Of a DNA stretch of 64,000 nucleotides, positions 53,882 to 63,809 are shown in pieces (position 1 is the stretch's first letter; each line of letters starts with the position of its first letter). The stretch spans positions 496,001 through 560,000 of the forward strand of contig JACOUT010000004.1 of assembly GCA_016177705.1 (NCBI GenBank), written 5' to 3'. A program made the position numbers and the translations under genes. Below the pieces are notes generated by a model, which had not been told where the DNA came from, ran no database searches, and saw only the letters and a program-made list of their open reading frames with translations. The stretch is from Deltaproteobacteria bacterium (GTDB lineage: Bacteria; Myxococcota; UBA727; VGSZ01).

Positions 53882-54489
53882 GCAGGCCGGTGGTGGTCGT
53901 CGGCGCCGGAGGCCACGCCAAGGTGGTGATCGCGACGCTGCGCGCCGCGGGCCGCACCGTGATCGGCTGTGCCGTGCGCGACAGGTCGGAGCCAACCGGG
54001 CACCTGCTCGGTGTGCCGCTCGTCGCCGAGGATGACCTCCCTGCCGGTGCCGAGCTGCTGCTCGGCGTCGGCGACAACCACCTGCGGCAACGATTGGCCG
54101 GCAAGCTCGTGGGCCCGTGGACGAGCTGCGTGCACCCCGCCGCCACCGTCGCCGAGGGGTCGGTGCTGGGCGTGGGCACCTTGGTGTGCGCCGGCGCTGT
54201 CGTGCAAGCCGACGCGCGGCTGGGCGCCCACGTCATCGTGAACACCTGCGCAAGCGTCGACCATGACTGCATCGTCGGTGACTTCGTGCACGTCGCGCCC
54301 GGCGCGCGCTTGGCCGGCGACGTGACGGTCGAGCTTGGTGCCTTGATCGGCGTGGGCGCAGCCGTCGCTCCCAAGCGACGGGTCGGTGCCTGGTCGATCG
54401 TCGGTGCGGGCGGCACCGTCGTGCGCGATGTGCCGCCGTCGACGACGGTGGTGGGCGTTCCTGCCCGCCCGATCACGAGGAGGAGCTGA
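53878..54489 (+). CDS. NeuD/PglD-family sugar N- or O-acetyltransferase
   Basis: This 203-residue trimeric acyltransferase has a Rossmann-like N-terminus (VVVVGAGGHAKVVIATLRAA) and left-handed beta-helix repeats. CVHPAATVAEGSVLGVGTLV, NTCASVDHDCIVGDFVHVAP (catalytic His in VDHDCIVGD) and VVGVPARPI at the end are the NeuD/PglD signature. It would acetylate the amine made by the DegT-type aminotransferase directly downstream, as PglE-PglD do for diNAcBac. The start at 53878 (ATGA overlap) is preferred over an upstream ATG at 53851. Confidence 0.88.
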   Translation: MSRPVVVVGAGGHAKVVIATLRAAGRTVIGCAVRDRSEPTGHLLGVPLVAEDDLPAGAELLLGVGDNHLRQRLAGKLVGPWTSCVHPAATVAEGSVLGVGTLVCAGAVVQADARLGAHVIVNTCASVDHDCIVGDFVHVAPGARLAGDVTVELGALIGVGAAVAPKRRVGAWSIVGAGGTVVRDVPPSTTVVGVPARPITRRS

Positions 54490-54491
54490 CC

Positions 54492-55622
<1,131 letters not shown>

Positions 55623-55640
55623 CCGGACAAGAACCCAGAC

Positions 55641-56693
55641 ATGGCACCATCCGGTAGCAAGCGGGAAGTGATCTCGGTGCTGACTCGTGCCCTGATCGGG
55701 TTCGTGGTCGTACTGCTCGTGACCGAGCTGGTACTCCGCTTCGCGCTCGCCGGTCCGCTGCCCTACGAGTTCGATCCGCGCTACGGCAAGATCGGTCGCC
55801 CCGGCGCGTCGCTGGTGCAGTCGGAGGAGGGCTACTTCAACGGCCGCCTCAACAGCCTCGGGCACGTCGACGTTGAGCCTCGACCTGCAGGCGAACGTCG
55901 GCGCGTGCTGGTGCTGGGGGACTCGCAGACGGCCGCGCGCGAGGTTCCGCTCGAGGAGTCATTCGCCAACCGCCTCGAGCCGCTGCTCGACGTCGACGTC
56001 GAGAACGCCGGCGTCGCTGGCTGGTCGCCGGTCAACTATGCGGCCTACCTGCGGGACATCGCTGACCGACTGCGGCCGGACCACGTCGTGCTGCAGCTCG
56101 GCGGCGGCGACTTTGACGATCTGCAGGAGGACCACCGCATTCACTTGGTCCGAACGCCGACCGGGTTCGCGGTCGAGCTGCCTGCGCGCCAGCTCGAGGT
56201 CGGCGCCGCCCGGGCGATAGCGCGCCGCGTGATGCGCTCGTCGGCGCTCGCGACGCACGTGGTGCGTCGCGCCGGGCTCCTTGCCGCGGAGCAGGCGAAG
56301 AGGCTGCGGGCCCATTTCCGCGGTCCCCCGCCCGCGGAGCCCGCGTGCGGCAGCCTCCCCGAAGCGTGGACCGTCGACGCCGTGCGTTCGCTCATCGCGG
56401 GCATGCGGCAGCAGGCACCGGCGATGACCGCGCTCTACCTGCCGCGCTTGAGCTACCGGGCCGGTTGCGTCGACGTCTGCGCCGAGCGGGGCGCGGTTCT
56501 TCGGCACATGATCTCCGAGCTCGGCATACCGCTGGTCGACTCGACCGACGCGCTGTGCGCGGACTTCGCTGAGAGTGGACAGCCGGGCACTGGCTTCGCC
56601 AACTCGATCCTCGGAGAGGGTCACTTCAACCGCCGAGGTCATGCGGTGATTGCGCGCGAGCTTGCCGCGTCCCTCCGCGGGAGCCGCCCCTGA
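55641..56693 (+). CDS. Membrane-anchored SGNH/GDSL hydrolase-like protein
   Basis: This 350-residue protein has one N-terminal transmembrane segment (LIGFVVVLLVTELVLRFALA). Its extracytoplasmic SGNH domain shows RVLVLGDSQTAAREVPLEES (Ser block I), VLQLGGGDFDDLQEDH and the C-terminal GEGHFNRRGHAVIARELA with Asp replaced by an N-R-R-x-H arrangement. It directly precedes an MBOAT gene with a 4-bp overlap. The AlgI/AlgJ-AlgX and PatA/PatB systems pair the same two families to O-acetylate a polysaccharide. That is the likely role here. Confidence 0.8.
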   Translation: MAPSGSKREVISVLTRALIGFVVVLLVTELVLRFALAGPLPYEFDPRYGKIGRPGASLVQSEEGYFNGRLNSLGHVDVEPRPAGERRRVLVLGDSQTAAREVPLEESFANRLEPLLDVDVENAGVAGWSPVNYAAYLRDIADRLRPDHVVLQLGGGDFDDLQEDHRIHLVRTPTGFAVELPARQLEVGAARAIARRVMRSSALATHVVRRAGLLAAEQAKRLRAHFRGPPPAEPACGSLPEAWTVDAVRSLIAGMRQQAPAMTALYLPRLSYRAGCVDVCAERGAVLRHMISELGIPLVDSTDALCADFAESGQPGTGFANSILGEGHFNRRGHAVIARELAASLRGSRP

Positions 56694-58081
56694 TCTTCTC
56701 GAGCGCCGAGTTCCTCGCGTTCCTGGCGCTGCTGCTCGCGGCTTATCGTGTGGCGCGTACGGAGTCCCAGCGCCGCAGTGTGCTGATGGCGGCGAACTTC
56801 CTGTTCTACGCATGGTGGGACTGGCGGTTCTGCCTGCTCATCTTGGTCGGCGCGTTCGTCGACTTCCACCTGGCGTTGAAGATCGCGGACGCGCCGTCCG
56901 CGCGCGCGCGTCGTCTCTGGCTGCTCGCATCGGTGAGCTATAACCTCGGCTTGCTCGCGTTCTTCAAGTACGCGAACTTCCTCGCCGACAACCTGATAGC
57001 GGTGCTCGGCACCACCCGGGACGCTCGATTCGACATCGTGCTGCCGCTCGGCATCTCGTTCTTCACGTTTCAGGCGATGAGCTACACCTTGGATGTCTAC
57101 CGGGGGCAGTTCCCGGCGACGCGGCGCTTCGGCGACTTCGCGTTCTCGATGACCTTTTTCCCGCACCTGATCGCCGGCCCCATCGTGCGCGCCAGCCACT
57201 TCATGCCCCAGCTCGAGGGCGAGCACCCGCTGCGCATGGCGAACCTCAACGAAGGGGGCAGCCGCTTCATGCGCGGCTTCATCAAGAAGGTGCTCTTCGC
57301 AGACACCTTCGCCGTGTGCGCCGACCAGGTGTTCGGGGCACCCGCCGCGTTCTCCACTGCGACGACGTGGCTCGGTGTGTTCGCGTACTCGGCCCAGATC
57401 TACTTCGACTTCTCCGCGTACTCCGACATGGCTGTGGGCCTCGCCAGGGTGTTCGGCTTCGAGTTCCCGGAGAACTTCCGCCACCCGTATCTCGCCAACA
57501 ACATCACCGACTTCTGGCGGCGATGGCACATGTCGCTGTCGTCATGGCTGCGCGACTACCTCTACGTTTCGTTGGGAGGGAACCGGCGGGGGCGGCTGCG
57601 CACCTATCTCAACCTCGCGTTGACCATGCTCCTCGGCGGGTTGTGGCACGGCGCCAACTGGACCTTCGTCCTGTGGGGTGCGTTGCACGGCGCGGCGCTC
57701 GCGGTCCACAAGTGGTGGCTCGAGACTTTGGGACCGACGCGATCGGATTCGCTCCCGCTGCGCTTCGCCGGCTGGGCGGGGACCTTCGTGTTCGTCACGC
57801 TCTGCTGGGTCCCGTTCCGCTCGCCCGACATGGCCACGGCCGAGGTCGTCGCAAGCAAGTTGATCGGCCTCGGCTCCGGCGGCGCGTCATGGCCGCACGT
57901 ACAGACGCTGCTGCTGCTTGCGGTCGCCGCGACGCTACATGGCGTCGAGGCAGCGCGACCTGGATCCACCTGGCTCGAGCTTTCGAGGCCCGCACACATG
58001 GTCGCCTGCTTCGCCGCGCTCTTGGTGGCGCTGTTGTTCTCGCCGCTCGGCCATTCACCCTTCATCTACTTTCAGTTCTGA
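56690..58081 (+). CDS. MBOAT-family membrane O-acyltransferase (AlgI-like)
   Basis: This protein of about 463 residues moves acyl groups across the membrane. It has about ten hydrophobic segments, the family stretch LPLGISFFTFQAMSYTLDVY, the TFFPHLIAGPIVR segment, the YFDFSAYSDMAVGLARVFGF motif, ITDFWRRWHMSLSSWLRDYL and the invariant His in GGLWHGANWTFVLWG. The true N-terminus must include IFSSAEFLAFLALLLAAY, which needs a CTG start at 56690 with gggag seven bases upstream; the first GTG at 56750 would cut the first helix. It partners the SGNH protein upstream. Confidence 0.9.
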   Translation: MIFSSAEFLAFLALLLAAYRVARTESQRRSVLMAANFLFYAWWDWRFCLLILVGAFVDFHLALKIADAPSARARRLWLLASVSYNLGLLAFFKYANFLADNLIAVLGTTRDARFDIVLPLGISFFTFQAMSYTLDVYRGQFPATRRFGDFAFSMTFFPHLIAGPIVRASHFMPQLEGEHPLRMANLNEGGSRFMRGFIKKVLFADTFAVCADQVFGAPAAFSTATTWLGVFAYSAQIYFDFSAYSDMAVGLARVFGFEFPENFRHPYLANNITDFWRRWHMSLSSWLRDYLYVSLGGNRRGRLRTYLNLALTMLLGGLWHGANWTFVLWGALHGAALAVHKWWLETLGPTRSDSLPLRFAGWAGTFVFVTLCWVPFRSPDMATAEVVASKLIGLGSGGASWPHVQTLLLLAVAATLHGVEAARPGSTWLELSRPAHMVACFAALLVALLFSPLGHSPFIYFQF

Positions 58082-58096
58082 CGTGCCGGTCTGGTC

Positions 58097-59965
58097 ATGA
58101 ACTACCGCGCCGACATCGACGGCCTACGGGCCGTCGCCGTGCTTTCGGTCTTGCTCTACCACGCGCACGTGGTCGGAGCCGGCGGCGGTTTCGTCGGCGT
58201 CGACGTGTTCTTCGTTATCTCAGGCTTCCTGATCACCGGCATCGTCAGCGGCGAGATCGAGCGCGGGCGGTTCTCGGTGGCGCGTTTCTATCAGCGACGC
58301 GTGCTGCGCATCTTCCCCGCGCTGTTCGCGGTGGTTGCCGCCACCACGATCGTCGGGGCCGTCGTGCTGCTGCCCGCGGCATTCCGCGATTTCGGGCAAA
58401 GCATCGTCGCGACGACAGCATTCTCTTCGAACATCCTGTTCTGGCGCGAGTCGGGCTACTTCGAGGGAGCAGCGCACACCAAGCCGCTGCTGCACACCTG
58501 GTCGCTGTCCGTCGAGGAGCAGTTCTACCTGCTGCTGCCGCCGGCGCTCCTGGCGATCAAGCGGTTCGCCTCGGGACGTTACCTGCCGTGGCTGCTCGTG
58601 GTCGCTGCCGCCTCGCTCGCGCTCGCGGTCGACGGTGTCCAACGCCAGCCAACGGTGGCGTTCTACCTGGTACCGCACCGCGCGTGGGAGCTGTTGCTAG
58701 GGTCGCTGCTCGCGGTCGGCGCGCGGCGCGCGATCTCGAGCGAAGGTGTGCGCACGACGCTGGCAGCCGCCGGTCTGTGCATGATCCTCGGCAGCGTTGT
58801 TGGCTACGACGATGCGACGCCGTTCCCCGGCGTCGCGGCGATCCCGCCGTGCCTTGGCGCCGCGCTGATCATCGCCACCCGCAGGGACACGGCCACGGTC
58901 ATCCATCGCTCGCTGCAGTGGCGTCCGTTGGTGGTGGTTGGGGAGATCTCCTACTCACTCTATCTCTGGCATTGGCCGATCATCGTCTTCGTGCGCGGCT
59001 ATCGCTCGCAGCTCGGGACCGCCGATCAAGTGCTGATCATCGTGGGCTCGCTCGCGCTCGCCTATCTGTCGTGGCGCTTCGTGGAACAGCCATTTCGCAG
59101 CGAGAAGGCGCGGGCCCGGCTGCGCAGCACCTTCGTCGGCGCCGCCTGCGTGATGACGGTCGCGGTCGTTGGCGGCCTGGTCATCCATGTGACCGCCGGC
59201 GTGCCCCAGCGCTTCGGCATCAGCGCTACAGAGCTCACGAGCATGGAGGAGCTCGGTGAGCGGTCGCGCTCCACGGTACGGCGCTACAAGTGCTTCGACG
59301 AGGTGGCCAACTTCGCCGAGCGGTGCCTCAAGCCCAAGGCGAACGCCCTGCTGCTCGGTGATAGCCATGCCGACCATCTGCTGCCGGGGCTCGCTCGCGC
59401 CTTTCCGGAGGTCAACTTCATCGCGATCTCGGCTGGCGGGTGCCGCCCGCTCCTCGGCGTCGTGACACGCGCCAACGCACCCGACTGCGAGCGGCTCAAC
59501 CGGCAGCGCTTCGCCGAGATCCTCGGGCACCATCGCTTCGACGCCATCCTGCTGTCCGCGGCCTGGGAGGTGGGCGACGCGGATGCTCTTGATGCCACCC
59601 TCGACCGCCTCCGTGAGCTGAACGATCGCGTGCTGGTGTTCGGCCCGATCGTCGAGTATCGCGAGACTGTGCCCATGCTGCTGCGCACCCGCGGCGCGCC
59701 CATCGACGGATTCAGGAGCAAGGACACCGGCGCTATCGACGCGACGATCCGAGAGGTCGCCGCTGCCCATGGCGTGGCCTACGCGTCGGTCTTCCAGCAG
59801 CTGTGCGGCGACGGCTCGTGCGTCGCCACCATCGAGGACGAGCCGATCCAGTGGGACGACGAGCACCTCACGACGCGCGGCTCGGAGTGGCTGATCGACC
59901 GCCTGCGGGCAGCCGGTCGCCTCGGCGTCCTCGAGTCGATCGGCGCGCCTCGCGCCTCACCCTGA
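58097..59965 (+). CDS. OafA/YrhL-type acyltransferase-3 with C-terminal SGNH domain
   Basis: This 622-residue fusion has about ten membrane helices in its first 360 residues, starting YRADIDGLRAVAVLSVLLYH with the conserved His, then FVGVDVFFVISGFLITGIV, RRVLRIFPAL and LLHTWSLSVEEQFYLLLPP. The C-terminal periplasmic SGNH domain has ALLLGDSHADHLLPGLARAF and DDEHLTTRGSEWLID. Such fusions O-acetylate lipopolysaccharide or capsule sugars. It is 15 bp after the MBOAT gene. The locus thus carries two separate O-acylation systems. Confidence 0.9.
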   Translation: MNYRADIDGLRAVAVLSVLLYHAHVVGAGGGFVGVDVFFVISGFLITGIVSGEIERGRFSVARFYQRRVLRIFPALFAVVAATTIVGAVVLLPAAFRDFGQSIVATTAFSSNILFWRESGYFEGAAHTKPLLHTWSLSVEEQFYLLLPPALLAIKRFASGRYLPWLLVVAAASLALAVDGVQRQPTVAFYLVPHRAWELLLGSLLAVGARRAISSEGVRTTLAAAGLCMILGSVVGYDDATPFPGVAAIPPCLGAALIIATRRDTATVIHRSLQWRPLVVVGEISYSLYLWHWPIIVFVRGYRSQLGTADQVLIIVGSLALAYLSWRFVEQPFRSEKARARLRSTFVGAACVMTVAVVGGLVIHVTAGVPQRFGISATELTSMEELGERSRSTVRRYKCFDEVANFAERCLKPKANALLLGDSHADHLLPGLARAFPEVNFIAISAGGCRPLLGVVTRANAPDCERLNRQRFAEILGHHRFDAILLSAAWEVGDADALDATLDRLRELNDRVLVFGPIVEYRETVPMLLRTRGAPIDGFRSKDTGAIDATIREVAAAHGVAYASVFQQLCGDGSCVATIEDEPIQWDDEHLTTRGSEWLIDRLRAAGRLGVLESIGAPRASP

Positions 59966-60028
59966 ATACTAGGCCGGGACGGAAACGGTGCGCTCGTGGC
60001 AGAATGCGCCTGGCGCAACGGAGTGTAT

Positions 60029-60817
60029 GTGAGCGGCACCGAGAGCATCAGGTCGGAAGAGCAATTGCGCGAGCACGTCGTCAAATCGGGCAGCTTCTCG
60101 CCGGAGCGGAACCGCGCGATCTTCGACGCGTGCTTCTCGGGCGCGCGGGCCAAGGACCGCATGTTCGAGGCCATGGCTCGAGAGTTCCACCTGGACCGGC
60201 GCCGGGTCTGCGACGCGGGCTGCGGCTACGGCGCGCACCTGGTGCGCTGCGGCCCGGGTTCATTCGGCATCGACATCGACAAGGAGAAGATCGCGTTCGC
60301 GCGGGCTATCGGCCTCGACGCCCACGCGCGTGACCTCGTCCACGACGACCTCGCCGACTTGCCGCGGGCCGACGCGGTTTGGTGCTCCGCCATCATCGAG
60401 CACCTTGACGCGCCCCATGTCTTCCTGCGCAAGCTCAACAGCCTGCTCGAGCCCGGCGGCCTCTTGCTCCTCGAGACGCCAGTGCTTGCGCCGCTGCCGT
60501 GGCTTGGTCGCCTGCCGCTGCCGAAGTTCCGCGACGTCTTCCTCGGGGACCACCCGGACCACGTGAACGCGTTCACTCCGGGCACCATCCGGCACGCCTG
60601 CGAGTACGCCGGCTTCGCGACCAAGAAGATGTTCCGCTGGTCGCTGCCGATCGTGAACCGCGCGCCGTTCCTGCCGCTTCGCCTCACGGGGCTGCCGCCG
60701 TTCAGCGCAGTCGCCCGGGCGGTGATGTACGTCGGCGAGAAGATCCCGGGGTGGGACTACCCGGAGCGCGCCTCGCGCCGCGCGTCCGACAACCGCCAGG
60801 GCTACGTACGCAAGTGA
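60029..60817 (+). CDS. Class I SAM-dependent methyltransferase
   Basis: This 262-residue protein has the SAM motif VCDAGCGYGAHLVRCGPG, FGIDIDKEKIAFARAIG, the acidic AVWCSAIIEHLDAPHVFLRK and LLEPGGLLLLETP. The C-terminal part, PDHVNAFTPGTIRHACEYAG, is typical of methyltransferases in polysaccharide loci. GTG 60029 is chosen because acggag lies five bases upstream; a GTG at 59996 would add 11 residues. It follows the OafA gene after 63 bp, so it may still belong to the operon. Target unknown. Confidence 0.82.
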   Translation: MSGTESIRSEEQLREHVVKSGSFSPERNRAIFDACFSGARAKDRMFEAMAREFHLDRRRVCDAGCGYGAHLVRCGPGSFGIDIDKEKIAFARAIGLDAHARDLVHDDLADLPRADAVWCSAIIEHLDAPHVFLRKLNSLLEPGGLLLLETPVLAPLPWLGRLPLPKFRDVFLGDHPDHVNAFTPGTIRHACEYAGFATKKMFRWSLPIVNRAPFLPLRLTGLPPFSAVARAVMYVGEKIPGWDYPERASRRASDNRQGYVRK

Positions 60818-60925
60818 CTGAGCTTGAGCGCACCGGACGGCTGTCCCCGGCAGTCTTGTTGTGGCCGGTGTAGGAGTCGCAGAATCACGCGCTGGCGGTC
60901 ATGATCCGGGGACCGGGGGGTCACT

Positions 60926-63769
60926 GTGACCGGATCCAAGCGCCACCTGTCCCTGCTGCTCGGCCTCGTGTGCGCCTGCGACGGCGCGACCCTGCCCGGC
61001 GCGCCTGGCGAGGCGTCGTTGCAGCCAGGCGCCGACCGATTCGTCGACTCGACGCCCAAGCAGCCGAGCAGTGCCAGCGTGGCGGCTCGGGTCTCGGGGG
61101 CCCGCGTCGACGTCATCTCGCTCGACGACGAGCTGCCGCGCGGCGCCTTCGAGACGCGCGCGTTGCTCGGGGTACCCGCGACCTCCAACTCGATCACGCT
61201 CGACGGTGACGTAGTTGTCATCGATCGCGGCGTCGCCACCGAACGGTTGGCGCCGCACGGCGACTTCGTCGCGCAGAGCTGGCAGTGGGCGCAGGCGCCC
61301 ACCGGCGGCGACCTCGTCGTCGAGGTCGGCGTCGCCGGCCTGCTCGCCGCGGCGCCGGACGGGCGGCCCGGCCTCGGGTTCGTCGAGCCGACCACCGGTC
61401 GCGGCGTGCGCTACGGCGGCGCGCGCTGGATCGACGCCGACGGCGTGGTGACGCTCCTCGCGCCTGCCGTTGTCGACGGAGGATTACGGCTGACGGTGCC
61501 GGAGGTCCTGCTCGCCGCCAGCGCCTTTCCGGCCCTGCTCGACCCGGAGATCGGCCCTGAGCTGGACGTCGACGGTCCGGTGGTCGGCCCGTCGGGCTAC
61601 GCCGACGAGGCGCCGGTGGTCGCGCGCGGCGCCGGCGACGCGCTGGTTGTGTGGACCGACTCACGCAACGGTCGCTCGACGGACCTCTTCGGCGCGCGCG
61701 TCGCCACCGACGGCACGTTGCTCGATGCGGCGCCGCTTCCAATTGCCACTGCGCTCGGCACGCAGCAAGAGGCGAGCGTCGCGGCGCTCGGCGCGGGCTG
61801 GCTCGTCGTGTGGACCGACGACCGCGGCGGTGGCGACGACATCTACGGGGTGACGGTGAGCGGCGCCGGCGTCGTCGGGCCCCCGTTCGTGGTGGCGGCG
61901 ACCGGCGCGGACGAGCGCGCGCCGACCGTCGACGCCGACGCCGACCGGGCGTTGGTGGCGTGGACCGCGAGTGGGGACATTGCGGCCGCCGTGGTGGGGC
62001 CGGGCAGGATGGTGACGCCCCTGGGCGCGCTGTCCAGCGGTCCGACCGTCGACGATCACCCAGACGTTGCGCACGTGCCCGGCGGCGATTGGCTCGTGGC
62101 CTGGGACGAGGACAGCGTCGCGATTCGCGGCGTACGCGTCTCGTCCGCCGGCGCGATCGTCGACGCGGTGTCGCTCCCGCTGTCGGTAGGCGACGGTTTC
62201 CGAATGTACCCGAGCGTGGCGTGGAGCGGCTCCTCCTACCTGCTCGCCTTCAGCTTGATCTTGCGCATCTACGACATCCACGTCACCCGGGTGACTACCG
62301 CCGGCGTGCCGCTTGACCTGACCGGTACGGCCGGCGGCATCCCAATCGCGGTCGCGCCGCCCGATCAGCGGCAGTCGTGGGCGCGCGTCGCTTGCGGCGG
62401 CGGCGCCTGCGCCGTCACATGGCACCGCGGTATCCCCGGTGAGGAGGACGTGTTGTTGCAGATGACGAGCGACACTGGCGTCCCGGTCGGCGAGATGGCG
62501 GCGATAGGTGGTGCGCCGCGCCCACAACTGCTGCCGGACGTTTCGGTGTCGTCGTTGGGTGAGGCGCTGGCCGTGTGGCAGGACCAGCGCGGTGGCGCCG
62601 GCGCCGACGCGTTCGCGGCCCGCGTGACCGCCGCGGGGGTGGTGCTCGACGCCGGCGGCATCCCGGTGAGCATGGGCTTCAATCGCCAGCAGGAGCCCGC
62701 CATCGTCTCGCGCGAGGGTGGTTTCCTGGTCGTCTGGTCCGACAGCGGCACCGGCCCCGGCTTTCGCATTCACGCGCGCCACCTCGACAACGACGGGCGC
62801 GCCATCGGTGGCACCTCCCCGATCGGCGGCAGCTCGTTCGGCAGCGCGACCACGCCATCGATCACCACGCCCGCCAACGGGCGGGCGCTGTTGGCCTGGT
62901 CCGACACACGCGCCGGCCTCGACGGCGACGTCTACGCGTCGGTGGTCAACACCGTCGGCAACACGGTCGTCGCCGAGGTACCGATCGCGGTCGGCACCGG
63001 CATGCAGGTGGTGCCGACCGTGGCGGTCGGCACGGACAGCTACCTGGTGGCATGGCAGGACCGCCGCGACGGCACGTTCGACATCCGCGCCAGTGTGCTC
63101 GATCGCGCCGGCGCGGCCATCGCCGCCAACTTCGCGGTCGCGGTCGCCCCCGACGACCAGGTACTGCCGCACGCAGCGTTCGACCCGATTAGCGGCGGCT
63201 ACCTCGTCGTGTGGCAGGACTCGCGTGACGGCGGCGACCGGGACATCATCGGTGCGCGCATCACGGAGGCCGGGCTGGTGCTCGACGCGGACGGCGTCGT
63301 CATCGCCGGCGCTCCCGGTCTTCAGGAGCGCCCCCGTGTCTCGACCAGCGGCGATGGCACCCTTGTGGCGTGGACCGATCAGCGGGTCGCCGGCAACCGG
63401 GACGTCTACGCGGCGCGCCTCGATCTCGGCGCAGCCAACCCCGTTCTCGACGCGGACGGCATCCTCATTTGTGGCGCCGCGGGCAAGCAGACCGGCGTCG
63501 ATGTCGATGCCATTCCCAACGGCTTCGTCATCGCGTGGCAGGACTTCCGCGATGACCCGACCGAGCGGCGCGGCGACCTCTATGCGGCGACCCTGTTGCT
63601 CACGACAGGGCAGGTGGCGCCGCTCGACGGCGCGGTGCTCGCAGGAAACGCTGCGAACGAGCAGGCCGTGTCCCTCGCGCTCTCCGACCGCCGCGGCGTG
63701 TTCACCTACAGCCGTCGGCACGACGACCTGGAGGCGGATCGCGTCGAGGTGCGCTCCTACCGACGCTGA
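60926..63769 (+). CDS. Large exported repeat protein (about 13 propeller-like repeats), probable lipoprotein
   Basis: This 947-residue protein begins with a signal sequence (MTGSKRHLSLLLGLVCACDG) containing Cys residues that could be lipidated, though the lipobox is not ideal. After a distinct domain of about 210 residues, at least 13 repeats of roughly 50 residues follow. Their core is LVxWxDxRxG-x-D-x-ARVxxxGxxLD: examples are VVWTDSRNGRSTDLFGARV, AVWQDQRGGAGADAFAARV and VVWQDSRDGGDRDIIGARIT. This pattern suggests one or two beta-propellers on the cell surface. It starts at GTG 60926, 108 bp after the methyltransferase, and is followed by 40 bp and a convergent gene. Function unknown. Confidence 0.75.
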   Translation: MTGSKRHLSLLLGLVCACDGATLPGAPGEASLQPGADRFVDSTPKQPSSASVAARVSGARVDVISLDDELPRGAFETRALLGVPATSNSITLDGDVVVIDRGVATERLAPHGDFVAQSWQWAQAPTGGDLVVEVGVAGLLAAAPDGRPGLGFVEPTTGRGVRYGGARWIDADGVVTLLAPAVVDGGLRLTVPEVLLAASAFPALLDPEIGPELDVDGPVVGPSGYADEAPVVARGAGDALVVWTDSRNGRSTDLFGARVATDGTLLDAAPLPIATALGTQQEASVAALGAGWLVVWTDDRGGGDDIYGVTVSGAGVVGPPFVVAATGADERAPTVDADADRALVAWTASGDIAAAVVGPGRMVTPLGALSSGPTVDDHPDVAHVPGGDWLVAWDEDSVAIRGVRVSSAGAIVDAVSLPLSVGDGFRMYPSVAWSGSSYLLAFSLILRIYDIHVTRVTTAGVPLDLTGTAGGIPIAVAPPDQRQSWARVACGGGACAVTWHRGIPGEEDVLLQMTSDTGVPVGEMAAIGGAPRPQLLPDVSVSSLGEALAVWQDQRGGAGADAFAARVTAAGVVLDAGGIPVSMGFNRQQEPAIVSREGGFLVVWSDSGTGPGFRIHARHLDNDGRAIGGTSPIGGSSFGSATTPSITTPANGRALLAWSDTRAGLDGDVYASVVNTVGNTVVAEVPIAVGTGMQVVPTVAVGTDSYLVAWQDRRDGTFDIRASVLDRAGAAIAANFAVAVAPDDQVLPHAAFDPISGGYLVVWQDSRDGGDRDIIGARITEAGLVLDADGVVIAGAPGLQERPRVSTSGDGTLVAWTDQRVAGNRDVYAARLDLGAANPVLDADGILICGAAGKQTGVDVDAIPNGFVIAWQDFRDDPTERRGDLYAATLLLTTGQVAPLDGAVLAGNAANEQAVSLALSDRRGVFTYSRRHDDLEADRVEVRSYRR

Positions 63770-63809
63770 GCTGAACGATCCGGGAGCAATGACGCGATGG
63801 GGTGGCCCG

